Source of the DNA: Enterococcus sp. 9E7_DIV0242
GTDB taxonomy: Bacteria > Bacillota > Bacilli > Lactobacillales > Enterococcaceae
Assembly (NCBI RefSeq): GCF_002140975.2
Contig: NZ_CP147247.1
Location: 806,001 to 870,000, forward strand
Length of the DNA: 64,000 nucleotides
Reading direction: 5' to 3'
The notes under the pieces are model-generated. The model made no database searches. It saw only the letters and a list, made by a program, of their open reading frames with translations, and was not told where the DNA came from. A program made the translations under genes and the position numbers. Positions within the stretch are counted from its first letter, which is position 1, and each line of letters starts with the position of its first letter. This document shows positions 43,515-52,601 of the stretch, piece after piece.

Positions 43515-45335
43515 CTAATTCATTTTGATTTCGCTACCATTCAACACGATTTTGTCATTGACAGAAATCGTATTACCGCCAGAGCTGATATTCACACTAT
43601 CTGAAGCATCCATGACAACATTTCTCCCCTTCAAGCTCAACGCGCCACCAGCAGTCACACTAACATTTCCACTACTTGTGATATTGATTCCCTCACCATC
43701 GTTCAGAATGATCTCAACACCATTGCCGACGATCGTGATTTTGTTTGGTTCCAATGTAATAGTTTTTCCAAATTTATTTCTTAGCGTTTTGATTGCCGGA
43801 TCTAATCCGCTTGCTGAATCATCGTCTGTTCGAACTGTCGACATCGCAACGGCATCTTTTTCATCTCGAGTTGGATAATATAAGCGAACCAGTTCGCCCA
43901 CTTCGGGCATCATATACCAGCCTACATTGTCATCAGAGGTATAGTTTGTAGAATAAGGAAACCAATATGCTGCTGCATTCCGACCTTGGTCTATCGCTAG
44001 ATCCAACAATACTTTATCTCCTGCTACAGATTTCACTGTTCCATTGATCGAACTACCTATCAGCTGTTCATTGTATTCCTTTTCTACCAAAACACCTTGA
44101 GCCTTTGTCAAGATATAATGATTCTGCAACGCGCCTCGTTCAATGACACGTATCAGGTCAATAATCTGCCATTCTTCATCTAGAAACCTCACTTTATCCC
44201 CTAAAATAAAAACTTGATTCGTTTTCACTTTATAACGAAGAAATGCTTGTTCGTTCGCAGTTATGCCTTGATTGTCTCGAATCTGACGGTAACCAGCCAA
44301 GTCTTTTTCTATTTGAAAATCTGCTGAATGTACTTCCCCGGCGACAGAAGCATTAGGTAAACCAAAATAGAATTTCGGGGTATTGTATTGATCAATCGCT
44401 ACTAATTGACGATTAAAATGAGAAGCTAAACGCTTAATAAAAGCCCAATCTGTCTCATCAAACTGTGTCAAAAATTGATTCACAGTCTGTCCATTGGAGA
44501 CTGTATCCAGAAATCCAGCGCCATTGTAGCTCCCTAATACCTGACTGACGATCTGTTCATAGCTCTGCGTCTTGAGTTGAAATGAGCGTCGTTTTCTTTT
44601 GATATCCATTAAATAGGTATGAGAATAGCTTTCCCCGTGGATATAATAGACATCACCTTCATTAATCAGCTCTATAGAAACAGCAATTCCTTCATAAAAA
44701 GAAAAGGTCTGTCCGGCTTCAGTTCGTTTGGAAATACTGATAGGAAGTAAACTGTCTTGCAACTGCAAAATTCGGTTCGCTTCTTCTTTAGAGACAACGC
44801 CTTTAAACTCAGCTATGCCATGCTCTCCTTGAGAGTGACTGATTTTCAGCTCCAATAAAGAAAGAATTTTGAAAGGCTTGATCTGAATGTTTTCGCTTAA
44901 AATCTGATCTCCTTTTGTTGTGACACGATAGAAACGCATGCTCTTTTCAATCATTTGGTGCCCTTCTACTCCTGACGTTGAAAATGCACTAGTAGGTCGA
45001 GTGAGTTGTTCTTTTACTGAAGAAGTTGGACGTTTCACCTTCTCTTTATCCTTCGTTTTTTCTGCTGGAATGATTCTATATGCATCTTTACTGTCAAAAT
45101 TAAACGTTGCCATTCGATTCTGTTTTAACGGATTTCTGTTATTACTGTTCAATGGTTTAGCAGGACTTTCCTTCGTTTTTATTGGATTCGGTATTATTTC
45201 AGCAAAAGTACTTTTATCTGCCTTGAAGGACTGACTATTCATCATAGAACGGTCATTCCTATTCCTCTCACTGCTGTCTACCTTTTTCGTTTCTTGTTGA
45301 TCTATCTTTTTCCATAGTTTAGTTTTCTTCGTCAT
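43515..45335 (-). CDS. VgrG-like spike protein 2
   Basis: 606 residues. The first ~135 residues are basic and disordered (ETKKVDSSERNRNDRSMMNS). Residues about 140-390 form the gpD/VgrG-like part, including QFLTQFDETDWAFIKRLASH and KRRSFQLKTQSYEQIV. An OB-fold follows (GTVKSVAGDKVLLDLAIDQG, then YMMPEVGELVRLYYPTRDEK). Residues about 500-606 form a beta-helix needle (GEGINITSSGNVSVTAGGAL). It overlaps the DcrB-like gene upstream and precedes the pentapeptide, Rhs and PAAR-like genes, so it is the likely carrier of the ADP-ribosyltransferase effector. Confidence 0.88.
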   Translation of the reverse strand: MTKKTKLWKKIDQQETKKVDSSERNRNDRSMMNSQSFKADKSTFAEIIPNPIKTKESPAKPLNSNNRNPLKQNRMATFNFDSKDAYRIIPAEKTKDKEKVKRPTSSVKEQLTRPTSAFSTSGVEGHQMIEKSMRFYRVTTKGDQILSENIQIKPFKILSLLELKISHSQGEHGIAEFKGVVSKEEANRILQLQDSLLPISISKRTEAGQTFSFYEGIAVSIELINEGDVYYIHGESYSHTYLMDIKRKRRSFQLKTQSYEQIVSQVLGSYNGAGFLDTVSNGQTVNQFLTQFDETDWAFIKRLASHFNRQLVAIDQYNTPKFYFGLPNASVAGEVHSADFQIEKDLAGYRQIRDNQGITANEQAFLRYKVKTNQVFILGDKVRFLDEEWQIIDLIRVIERGALQNHYILTKAQGVLVEKEYNEQLIGSSINGTVKSVAGDKVLLDLAIDQGRNAAAYWFPYSTNYTSDDNVGWYMMPEVGELVRLYYPTRDEKDAVAMSTVRTDDDSASGLDPAIKTLRNKFGKTITLEPNKITIVGNGVEIILNDGEGINITSSGNVSVTAGGALSLKGRNVVMDASDSVNISSGGNTISVNDKIVLNGSEIKMN

Positions 45336-45957
45336 CTACTCTTTCCCCCTCTAATGTATTTTCAATCGTCCGTAACATCGCTTCACAAACTGGTCCCCAC
45401 ACTTCTCCGCCATCCTTAGGACAGGTATAAGAGAAAAAGGCAGGTTCGTTTTGAGCAAGAACGATTCCGAAAAATAAGTACAATTCTCCATCCAAGCTAA
45501 CGGTTTCACTATCAAAATAGCTGTAAAATAGACCGTCTTCTTCTCCGGTTCCCTCATTTAACAGAACCATTTCCGGGTGTATTTTTTTGAGTCCACTGAT
45601 GACACCATTAGCAAATCCAGCAAACTGAGATTCATCGATTTTTTCGTCTAAACGGTTAAATGTAATATCATGAAGTCCAAAATCAATAGTAAAAATATAG
45701 TCTGGTCTCTGCGTATACGGATATTTTTGTTCTATTTCTTCTTGGTCCATCAAATCATATTCTTCAGGAATAAATACAAGAAAAGTATCTAGCTGCATTC
45801 TCTTAAAAGAAAATTGCTGTTCGCCAATATGAATAGATGCACCTTCTTTAAGCGTTTCTATAAAATTCTCCACATCTAATTGTTCACGCCATTGCTTTCG
45901 TTGTTCTTGCAATACCATTAATTGTTCCATTAGCGCGATCTCACGATCCTGTTCCAT
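45319..45957 (-). CDS. DcrB/Eag-like (DUF1795-type) protein, possible effector chaperone
   Basis: 212 residues. After an N-terminal helical segment, the stretch LVFIPEEYDLMDQEEIEQKY, RPDYIFTIDFGLHDITFN and later FFGIVLAQNEPAFFSYTCPK follows the DcrB/PsbP-like pattern of DUF1795. In T6SS, Eag chaperones of this fold load Rhs and PAAR effectors. The gene overlaps vgrG2, which directly precedes the effector module, and so fits this job. The assignment is by fold-level resemblance only. Confidence 0.6.
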   Translation of the reverse strand: MEQDREIALMEQLMVLQEQRKQWREQLDVENFIETLKEGASIHIGEQQFSFKRMQLDTFLVFIPEEYDLMDQEEIEQKYPYTQRPDYIFTIDFGLHDITFNRLDEKIDESQFAGFANGVISGLKKIHPEMVLLNEGTGEEDGLFYSYFDSETVSLDGELYLFFGIVLAQNEPAFFSYTCPKDGGEVWGPVCEAMLRTIENTLEGERVDDEEN

Positions 45958-45975
45958 CCTTTTCCCTCCCTCGTC

Positions 45976-47463
45976 TTATATACTCTTCTTTCTAATGTGA
46001 AGATCTATTTCCAGTTCATCCTGTTTAAAAATCAGATAGGCTCCTTGTCGAACACTTAAGGTGACCCAAACCCCTTTTGGTATTTCTCTTCCCTGTTGAA
46101 TCCCTTCAACAGAACCTCTAATTCTCATTTTTAATGTATTTTCTACACCTACCTGAAACTGGACCTTTTTACTGTCAGGCATTTTCTCACGAATTTCTTC
46201 TTCATAGAGCAAATCATAAAGAGTGACTGTTTTTTGCCTTTGAAAAATATTAGCCGGCCAATTCTGAATCGGAATATCTTCTTGATCGAATGCTTTCGTG
46301 AAGCATCCTTCCAGAGCATCTGCAAAGAAATATTCTACTTGTTTTTCCTCAGTAGGATGCTTACGTTTGAATAAAAAGAACATGATACTTCCTCCTATAA
46401 TCAAGCCAATCGCTACAAGTATGCTATAAAAAAGAGTTTGTTTTTCCAGAGGCTTCTTTTGTAGTTTTTTCTCGCTTGTATGCAGCTTGATTTTAGTCGT
46501 TGCTTCTGCTGGGTTATTGGATTCGGTTTGATAGTTGAATACATACTCCGTTTTTGTTGGATTCCTAAGAGTAATGACTAGTTGATTTCCCTTACCATCA
46601 ATCGAAACGTCTTTTTCTTCTTGTGTATTTTGCTCGCTTGCTTCAGCGGTCTGCTTGATTTCAGATATCTCGTCATCTGCTTTCAGAGTAACGACAATCT
46701 CTTTTATTGGCTGTTTTTGATTTTTAGGTACTGGAACAGCTAATGTAAAAACTTTCTTTTTTTGCTCCAACTGTTCGACTTCCTGCTGATACTTTTCAGC
46801 AATTTTTTTCGTCTGCAGCTCATAGATTTCATTGACTACTCGTTGTAATTCTTCAGTAGTCTGAACACTATATGTCCGTCCACCTGTTTGACCGGCCCAT
46901 TGATTCATCGGCCCCTTATCACGGTATTCTAGCTCACTATATTGGATAACATACAGTGGACATTCCAATGTATCCAAAGCTTGACGAACATCTAAATTGA
47001 TTGCCTCCTGATTACGATTGGGGTTTCCACTATCGACTTCTGTGTCTCCATCAGAAAGAAGGATAATCATTCCTTGTCCTGTTTTTGCTTGCGACACTTT
47101 CATGATTCGCTGTGCTGTCTTTAGACCTAAACCGACATCCGTTCCTTTGATAGGTGTTACTGCCTTGATTTCCTCCATCCATTGATCTAAAAGCTCTGGC
47201 TTGTTGAGCTCAGTCAGATTTTGATCCTTCACAATACTATCGTTGTAAAGAACATACCCTAATCGATTTTTTCCATTAATACTCTTTGAGCCTAGTAATT
47301 GAATCGCTTCAAAAATATGCTTTTCAGGATCATGGGAAGCCATAGAGTAGCTCACATCTGCAACAAATAGAATATCTTGTTCCTTCTCCTCACCATACGC
47401 CCACTCATTTCCAAAAATTAATCCGGAAATCAGAAACAAAAGAACTATTATTGCCTTCTTCAT
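45976..47463 (-). CDS. Membrane-anchored vWA-domain protein of the injection locus
   Basis: About 495 residues. A signal peptide (AIIVLLFLISGLIFG) is followed by a von Willebrand A domain at residues about 30-225 with a complete MIDAS: DVSYS, the Thr in KGTDVGLGL and the Asp in LLSDGDTE. A lysine/glutamate-rich stalk leads to a membrane segment (LFYSILVAIGLIIGGSIMFF, about 345-365) and a cytoplasmic domain of about 120 residues. This would place a metal-dependent adhesion domain outside and a docking domain inside. The second ATG, six bases after AAGGAGG, is preferred. It could anchor the system to the membrane or sense the envelope. Confidence 0.85.
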   Translation of the reverse strand: MKKAIIVLLFLISGLIFGNEWAYGEEKEQDILFVADVSYSMASHDPEKHIFEAIQLLGSKSINGKNRLGYVLYNDSIVKDQNLTELNKPELLDQWMEEIKAVTPIKGTDVGLGLKTAQRIMKVSQAKTGQGMIILLSDGDTEVDSGNPNRNQEAINLDVRQALDTLECPLYVIQYSELEYRDKGPMNQWAGQTGGRTYSVQTTEELQRVVNEIYELQTKKIAEKYQQEVEQLEQKKKVFTLAVPVPKNQKQPIKEIVVTLKADDEISEIKQTAEASEQNTQEEKDVSIDGKGNQLVITLRNPTKTEYVFNYQTESNNPAEATTKIKLHTSEKKLQKKPLEKQTLFYSILVAIGLIIGGSIMFFLFKRKHPTEEKQVEYFFADALEGCFTKAFDQEDIPIQNWPANIFQRQKTVTLYDLLYEEEIREKMPDSKKVQFQVGVENTLKMRIRGSVEGIQQGREIPKGVWVTLSVRQGAYLIFKQDELEIDLHIRKKSI

Positions 47464-47518
47464 TTTCATCCTCCTTACATGTGCTACTGAATTTTATGCC
47501 TTAACGTCTTCAAAATAG

Positions 47519-48295
47519 TTAATCAACAATCAATTTACGATTCTTTCTCTGCTGATTGACCTCTTGGTTTCGATTTCTTTTTATATCTAGAAGAATACGG
47601 TTCAACTGGTGATGGACTACTTCTGCTGTCGTCTTTTCAGTTGTCTCTTTCAACCGCTGTTGAATATAATACATAAGTGCTTTCTCGCCTATCACGCCAT
47701 TATTTTGCAAAGCCTGCAGGCAGAAAGATTGATCTAACGGATGCTGACTATTCAATTCCTGAACATAATGACAAAATAGTTGAATCATCGTTGGTGACAA
47801 TGCGTACTCCTTATGACGTGCCACGCATTGATAGACTGTATTCACTGTATTGTATTCTGTTACCAAGTCTTCAAAGCTTTGATACTCTTTTCGCAAATAC
47901 GCACCTTTTTTCAGCTTAAATCGCATCAACTCCCAGCTAGATTCTCGATTAGCTTCCTGACTTGTTAATTCAATAGCCGCTTCTTTAAGGGAAATATCCG
48001 TTGACTCCTGATTTTCAGGTACGGTTATATTTAGGAACATCAATCTGTCTGTAGCAAAATAGGGAATTGCTAGTGCTTCATCCAATACAAGGATATATTT
48101 GCCTACTTTCAATATTCCAGGCTGCACAACAATTCGTTCATTTTCGATCAACAGTTCAAAGCCTTGAAGAATACCGGAATTATAGCCAACAAAAGAGGTC
48201 TGAATGAATGATAGAGGGGTGTCTCTAAGCGCCTCCAACATCGCTATTTTTAAAATTCGACCTTTTTGGAAAATAGGATACTTTAGTTGAAACAT
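47519..48295 (-). CDS. Tail-fibre/baseplate-like protein of the injection locus
   Basis: 258 residues. The N-terminal half (FQKGRILKIAMLEALRDTPL, GILQGFELLIENERIVVQPG, ILVLDEALAIPYFATDRLMF) is a beta-rich pattern typical of phage and contractile-system fibre or baseplate modules. The C-terminal half is helical and basic. It lies between the two VgrG genes with its own AAGGAGG site. The family name is not known to me; the baseplate/fibre role is inferred from sequence style and place. Confidence 0.55.
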   Translation of the reverse strand: MFQLKYPIFQKGRILKIAMLEALRDTPLSFIQTSFVGYNSGILQGFELLIENERIVVQPGILKVGKYILVLDEALAIPYFATDRLMFLNITVPENQESTDISLKEAAIELTSQEANRESSWELMRFKLKKGAYLRKEYQSFEDLVTEYNTVNTVYQCVARHKEYALSPTMIQLFCHYVQELNSQHPLDQSFCLQALQNNGVIGEKALMYYIQQRLKETTEKTTAEVVHHQLNRILLDIKRNRNQEVNQQRKNRKLIVD

Positions 48296-48693
48296 GGTAA
48301 CCTCCTTAAAATATGTCTGTGTATTTCTTTAGCAGTGAATAGATAAAAACACGAAATAGATACATTTACAAAACTAAAAGAAATAAATACTTTACTATAA
48401 AATACCAGAATTAACAGGCTAACTATCTACATAGCTCCCATTGAATTCTGGAATCACAATTTTTTTTGTTTCCAGCAATGAAAAAAAGACAAACTTACGT
48501 CAGATTTCCCAATGGAGCTACACATTTTGATAATCAGCTATTTTGGACAATAATATACGGTCTTTTTGACTGTAAAAATCCATCAATAAGCAAAATTTAT
48601 TTCTGTCTTTTTGCAGCCAATTTTTATCCTTCTCTGCATGATTTTACTTAACTGATCTATAGCTGCTTTTGTATTTGCGCTATACTTATTACA
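48296..48693. other. Non-coding spacer with nested inverted repeats between vgrG1 and the fibre-like gene
   Basis: In these 398 bases the arms TAGCTCCCATTG (48432-48443) and CAATGGAGCTA (48510-48520) pair with one bulged base. Inside them CTGGAA and TTCCAG around a T-rich loop form a second stem. It is the largest spacer in the cluster and may hold a terminator after vgrG1 and a new promoter. No gene was found. Confidence 0.5.
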
Positions 48694-51609
48694 CTATTTG
48701 AAATGAGCATATTCCTTTGACACTTTTTCATAAGGTGTTTCCTCATGCAGGTTCATGGAAGCTTGATTATTGAAAATGGGGAGCTTCCAATCAACCTCTA
48801 TTACCTCTGTATTCGATAAATCCAAAGGTCGTACCATTCGATTGTGTGAAAAATTTGATGAAACAGATAGCTGATCTGTATTTGTACTGCCGACTGCTGC
48901 GAAAATTCCAGTAGTAGAAGACGTAGTTGTCTTGTAATCTGTCTTATTTCCTAAGGCAGCTCCATTCATAGAGGTTGCCATTCTATTAAACGGTTGCATA
49001 TTTCCCGGTTGTACAATTGTGTTTGTACTAGAGTTAGCCTTATTAGTTCCTATTGCAGTGGTGGATAAGCGATTAAATGAAGCTTGCCTTGTCAGCAATC
49101 CCTTAGTTGTAATATTCTCTACGTACTTCTTGCTTTTCTGTTGGTTACTTTGCTTCACAAATTGCCCCGCTTTAGCTGTGATTTGTGCAACAGGACTGAT
49201 AGATGAGCTGGCACCTTTATTTACGACACCAAAACCGCCACCAGCGCTTGCTCCACCACTTCCACCAGCACCGCTTTTTGCCAAAGAGCCATTTTTAGCT
49301 GGTCGAATAGCATTCATTGTTGCAGATTGGTTACTTTTTATTTTTGTGTCAACCTTTTGCCAGCTAGCTGCTGAGGTTTGAACGGCTTTAGCTAGTTGGT
49401 TTTTATCAGTTTTAGAAGAAGCGACTTTTTTTGAGCTGATCTTCGGTCTCTGATCAGCTGTTGCCAGTTTCTTTTTCAACAGAGAATTACCAAAAATACT
49501 TCTATCTGATGCAGATGAATGTCCAACTGGCTGACTATTCTCTGTTTGTAGCGAAAAGCTATTAGCTGATACCTGATTAACTGCTACCTCTTTGTTGTTT
49601 TTAACTAATCGATTATCAAACGACTTAGCTCCTTGTGTTAACTCGGAGCGATTGCTAGTTCCTTTTGGTAGATTACTTTGTAAATTTGCAGTAGTACTTG
49701 ATGAATTAAAAGGTTTAATGACTGATGAACAATCACTCATCCTATCAATCTTCGATTTATTTTCAGTCTGTCGCGTTTCTCGCGTCATTTGCATCCGATT
49801 TCCATTAGGTGTTACTTGTATTGGCAGCGGCAGCTTATGAAGAGTTCCTCTCTCCCATGACTTAGCCCTTTTCTTAGACGGGTTAAGTGTTTGCTTCCTC
49901 AAATTGCCACGGAAGTTCCCAGTGTTTTTTATGGCTACTTGTTTATTTGTATCTTTCTCCTTTGATCTTGATTTCATTGTTTTTGTTGCACTAACACTTT
50001 GAAAAACACTAGTGGCTATAAGTGTGGCACGTGATTGAAATTTCTTCTCAGGAGCTCCTTGAGAACTTAATAGAGGTGGTATGACACTAAGGGCTTGTTG
50101 CGTAATAGCAACTGCATCCACATCTTGTATTGACTGAGTAGCAACTTTTCGTTTTTTCCGTCTATTTTTTCCATTTCCCTCTAATGATTTATGTACTGCC
50201 TTTACGCCAGAGCCTCCTGTATATTGCAAATCAGGACTAGCTAGCTGAATATCTGAGGCAATAGCAATCGAACTGATACTTTTCCCCTGCAACGTGACGC
50301 CACTATCACCAGTCACCGAAATTGATTGTCCGCCCGCCAAGCTAACATTTCCTGATGCATGCATATTGATAGAGCTGGGACTACTTATAGCAATGTTGCT
50401 GCTATCGGTCATTGTGATTGCTAGCCCTTCTTTAGAAATAATTGATAGATTATTTGTTGCTAATGAGATGTTCTTTCCTTGAACATTACTTAAAATTTTT
50501 GTGGACGGATCACCCATTTCATCACTGTATGAATCGGGATTCACACGGATACCTTGTGTCGCCATTGCTTGACTCTCGTCTGTTGTTGGAAAATATATCT
50601 TGACCCGTGAACCGATTTCCGGCATATAATAAGAGATGTTGCTTCCCTCTGTCACATAAGGCAACCAGACTGCTTCATTTTTTCGTTGTTCTTTATCAAT
50701 GGATAGATGAACCTTAACCATATGCCCCTGAACCGCCAACACTTGCCCTTCAAGTGTCAAGCCGACGCCTTCAATTCGCTCCAGCCAACGATTTTTTAAA
50801 GAAGCCATTGGAACGGCTCGGTAAGAAAACTGTAGAATTCCCCTTTGGAGCTGAGCCTTCTTTTCCATAACGATGTAGTTTATTCCTTTGTAATTGACAT
50901 AATCGCCTAAAAAAGCTTCATTCATAGTGGAAAATGTCAGTTCCTGAAAATCCTTAAGTCCAATTGCTTCAAAATTCTGATTATTCTCTTGGAAACTTCG
51001 ATAACCTTTTCCCATAGTAAATTGCGTTTCAGGCAAAGATAGAGGCTTTCCATCCTTCAATCCCGTCCAAAAACGAGGTCTTCCTTCTTCAACATCCGGA
51101 ACCAAAAACGTCTTATTTCGAGCCGCCAACCGCTTCAGCAATTCCCAATCCGTTTCATCGTATTGAAGGATCATCTGACCGGTTGTCCGACTAAGGCTAT
51201 CCACATTGATCATTTGACTATTCGCATAGCTCTTCAGAACACTCCCATACAAGCGTTGATACGACCAGCTGATATTCTGAAAAGAACGTTCTTTTCGTTT
51301 GATATCCAGCTGTTTTGTACCGGAGATCACCTTTAGGCTCGCACGCCAGACTTGATTGGTTTGAAAAATACGGATTGTATCGATCATGCCAACAAACAAC
51401 GAGGCCTTATTCTCACTGTTTTCAAGACAAATCACTTCGTTTTCTATGGAAGTATTCATTAGTTTTCTTGCAGCAGCTTCCTCAAGACTGAGGTCGATCG
51501 TCATTGTTGCATGTTGGTTGATTGTTTGAAAATAGGTCACTGCTTCGATGTGCAGATACGGAAATCCACACCTCAGTTTCATGTTCGAAAAGCTGATTGT
51601 CTGACTCAT
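48694..51609 (-). CDS. VgrG-like spike protein 1 with ~490-residue disordered C-terminal tail
   Basis: 971 residues. Residues about 1-285 are the gpD/VgrG-type base, with ILQYDETDWELLKRLAARNK. An OB-fold follows (EGQVLAVQGHMVKVHLSIDK, then YYMPEIGSRVKIYFPTTDES). Residues about 370-480 form the beta-helix needle (NIAISSPSSINMHASGNVSL). From about 485 to 930 the sequence is Ser/Thr/Asn/Gln/Lys-rich, low complexity and apparently disordered, with a Gly-rich patch (SGAGGSGGASAGGGFG). A more ordered end contains TEVIEVDWKLPIFNNQAS. The tail is far longer than in usual VgrGs and may be a docking or effector segment. It is the first VgrG after the chaperone gene. Confidence 0.88.
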   Translation of the reverse strand: MSQTISFSNMKLRCGFPYLHIEAVTYFQTINQHATMTIDLSLEEAAARKLMNTSIENEVICLENSENKASLFVGMIDTIRIFQTNQVWRASLKVISGTKQLDIKRKERSFQNISWSYQRLYGSVLKSYANSQMINVDSLSRTTGQMILQYDETDWELLKRLAARNKTFLVPDVEEGRPRFWTGLKDGKPLSLPETQFTMGKGYRSFQENNQNFEAIGLKDFQELTFSTMNEAFLGDYVNYKGINYIVMEKKAQLQRGILQFSYRAVPMASLKNRWLERIEGVGLTLEGQVLAVQGHMVKVHLSIDKEQRKNEAVWLPYVTEGSNISYYMPEIGSRVKIYFPTTDESQAMATQGIRVNPDSYSDEMGDPSTKILSNVQGKNISLATNNLSIISKEGLAITMTDSSNIAISSPSSINMHASGNVSLAGGQSISVTGDSGVTLQGKSISSIAIASDIQLASPDLQYTGGSGVKAVHKSLEGNGKNRRKKRKVATQSIQDVDAVAITQQALSVIPPLLSSQGAPEKKFQSRATLIATSVFQSVSATKTMKSRSKEKDTNKQVAIKNTGNFRGNLRKQTLNPSKKRAKSWERGTLHKLPLPIQVTPNGNRMQMTRETRQTENKSKIDRMSDCSSVIKPFNSSSTTANLQSNLPKGTSNRSELTQGAKSFDNRLVKNNKEVAVNQVSANSFSLQTENSQPVGHSSASDRSIFGNSLLKKKLATADQRPKISSKKVASSKTDKNQLAKAVQTSAASWQKVDTKIKSNQSATMNAIRPAKNGSLAKSGAGGSGGASAGGGFGVVNKGASSSISPVAQITAKAGQFVKQSNQQKSKKYVENITTKGLLTRQASFNRLSTTAIGTNKANSSTNTIVQPGNMQPFNRMATSMNGAALGNKTDYKTTTSSTTGIFAAVGSTNTDQLSVSSNFSHNRMVRPLDLSNTEVIEVDWKLPIFNNQASMNLHEETPYEKVSKEYAHFK

Positions 51610-51828
51610 AGGCTCACTCCTCTGTATGGCATCTTATTAGTGTATTTATCGCTTGTGATTGGTTTACGATCAAGGCACAGCTTCCTTTTATCTCACCAAT
51701 TATTTTTTAAGAAAAATCTGATACTCGTTTTCATCAACTGCTTCAACTACCTCGTTTACCTCATGCTTCGATCATATCCAGCTTATTCCACTTGCTGCTT
51801 GACTTTCTGGTAACAAAAACGCAGCGAA

Positions 51829-52287
51829 TTAGTCTGTTGTTTCTGTTTGAACTGGATATACTTCCTTATCGAAAAGATGAAAATATTGTTTCGTTTCTGT
51901 TTTTGGTAAGCTTACGCCAAACCAAAGCAAGCCGGCAGCACTGATGGCTGTTTTTGCTAAAGTAGCCGGGATTCCAAAAATTGCTAATTGAAGGATGAAT
52001 TGTAAAATATTTAATCCGTAAACTACCTTTAGTCGTTGATACATCGCTGGTGTTTCTTTCAGGAGACAGGATTCTCCAGAAAATTTAATAATGATAGTAA
52101 ATAGTAAAAAAAGAGCTCCGATAATACTTACAGAACCATATTGGATGCCATCAAAGATAGCCCCTCCTAAAGCAATGATCGTTATGATTCCGTCCAACGC
52201 CCACCATAAGCTGACCAAGCGAATCCCTCTCGGCAATTTGATCCTAGCTACTTCTTCATTCGTTATCTCTTTGTTTGTTTTTTCCAT
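51829..52287 (-). CDS. Small multi-pass membrane protein of the injection locus
   Basis: About 152 residues with roughly four hydrophobic segments (VSLWWALDGIITIIALGGAI, SIIGALFLLFTIIIKF, YGLNILQFILQLAIFGIPA, LAKTAISAAGLLWFGVSL) and charged ends. The second ATG, ten bases after AAAAGGAG, is preferred. It lies between the Hsp70-like gene and vgrG1. Its function is unknown; a membrane-side partner of the machine or an immunity protein are options. Confidence 0.7.
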   Translation of the reverse strand: MEKTNKEITNEEVARIKLPRGIRLVSLWWALDGIITIIALGGAIFDGIQYGSVSIIGALFLLFTIIIKFSGESCLLKETPAMYQRLKVVYGLNILQFILQLAIFGIPATLAKTAISAAGLLWFGVSLPKTETKQYFHLFDKEVYPVQTETTD

Positions 52288-52601
52288 TTCCATAAACTCC
52301 TTTTATTTAGCTGACTCCTTTTTACATTTTTCTTATTGGATAGTTTACTGACAAGTCATCACAGGTTTCCTTTTTTAATTGACCCTTTCTGTCAGAATCA
52401 GCCCCAGCTTTTACCCTTATCACTTCTAAAAACCTAGCTTCTTCAAAGCATCCTGGATTTGCCTGTTTCTTTGAATTTCTTCTTCATTTCAGATCTATTT
52501 GGTTTGCATATCCAAATTTTTGTGCTTATTTTACACGTATTGAACTGCTTAATCGTTGGATCGAGCTGAAATCAAATGGAGCCTGTAAAAAGGATAGTTT
52601 C
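52288..52601. other. Spacer between Hsp70-like gene and small membrane protein gene
   Basis: 314 AT-rich bases. I see no gene, repeat or clear terminator in it. Confidence 0.4.

Noticed and set aside
48466..48651. Plus-strand frame of 61 codons in the vgrG1 spacer
   Set aside because: No ribosome binding site, opposite to all neighbours, and it lies over the inverted repeats; probably chance.
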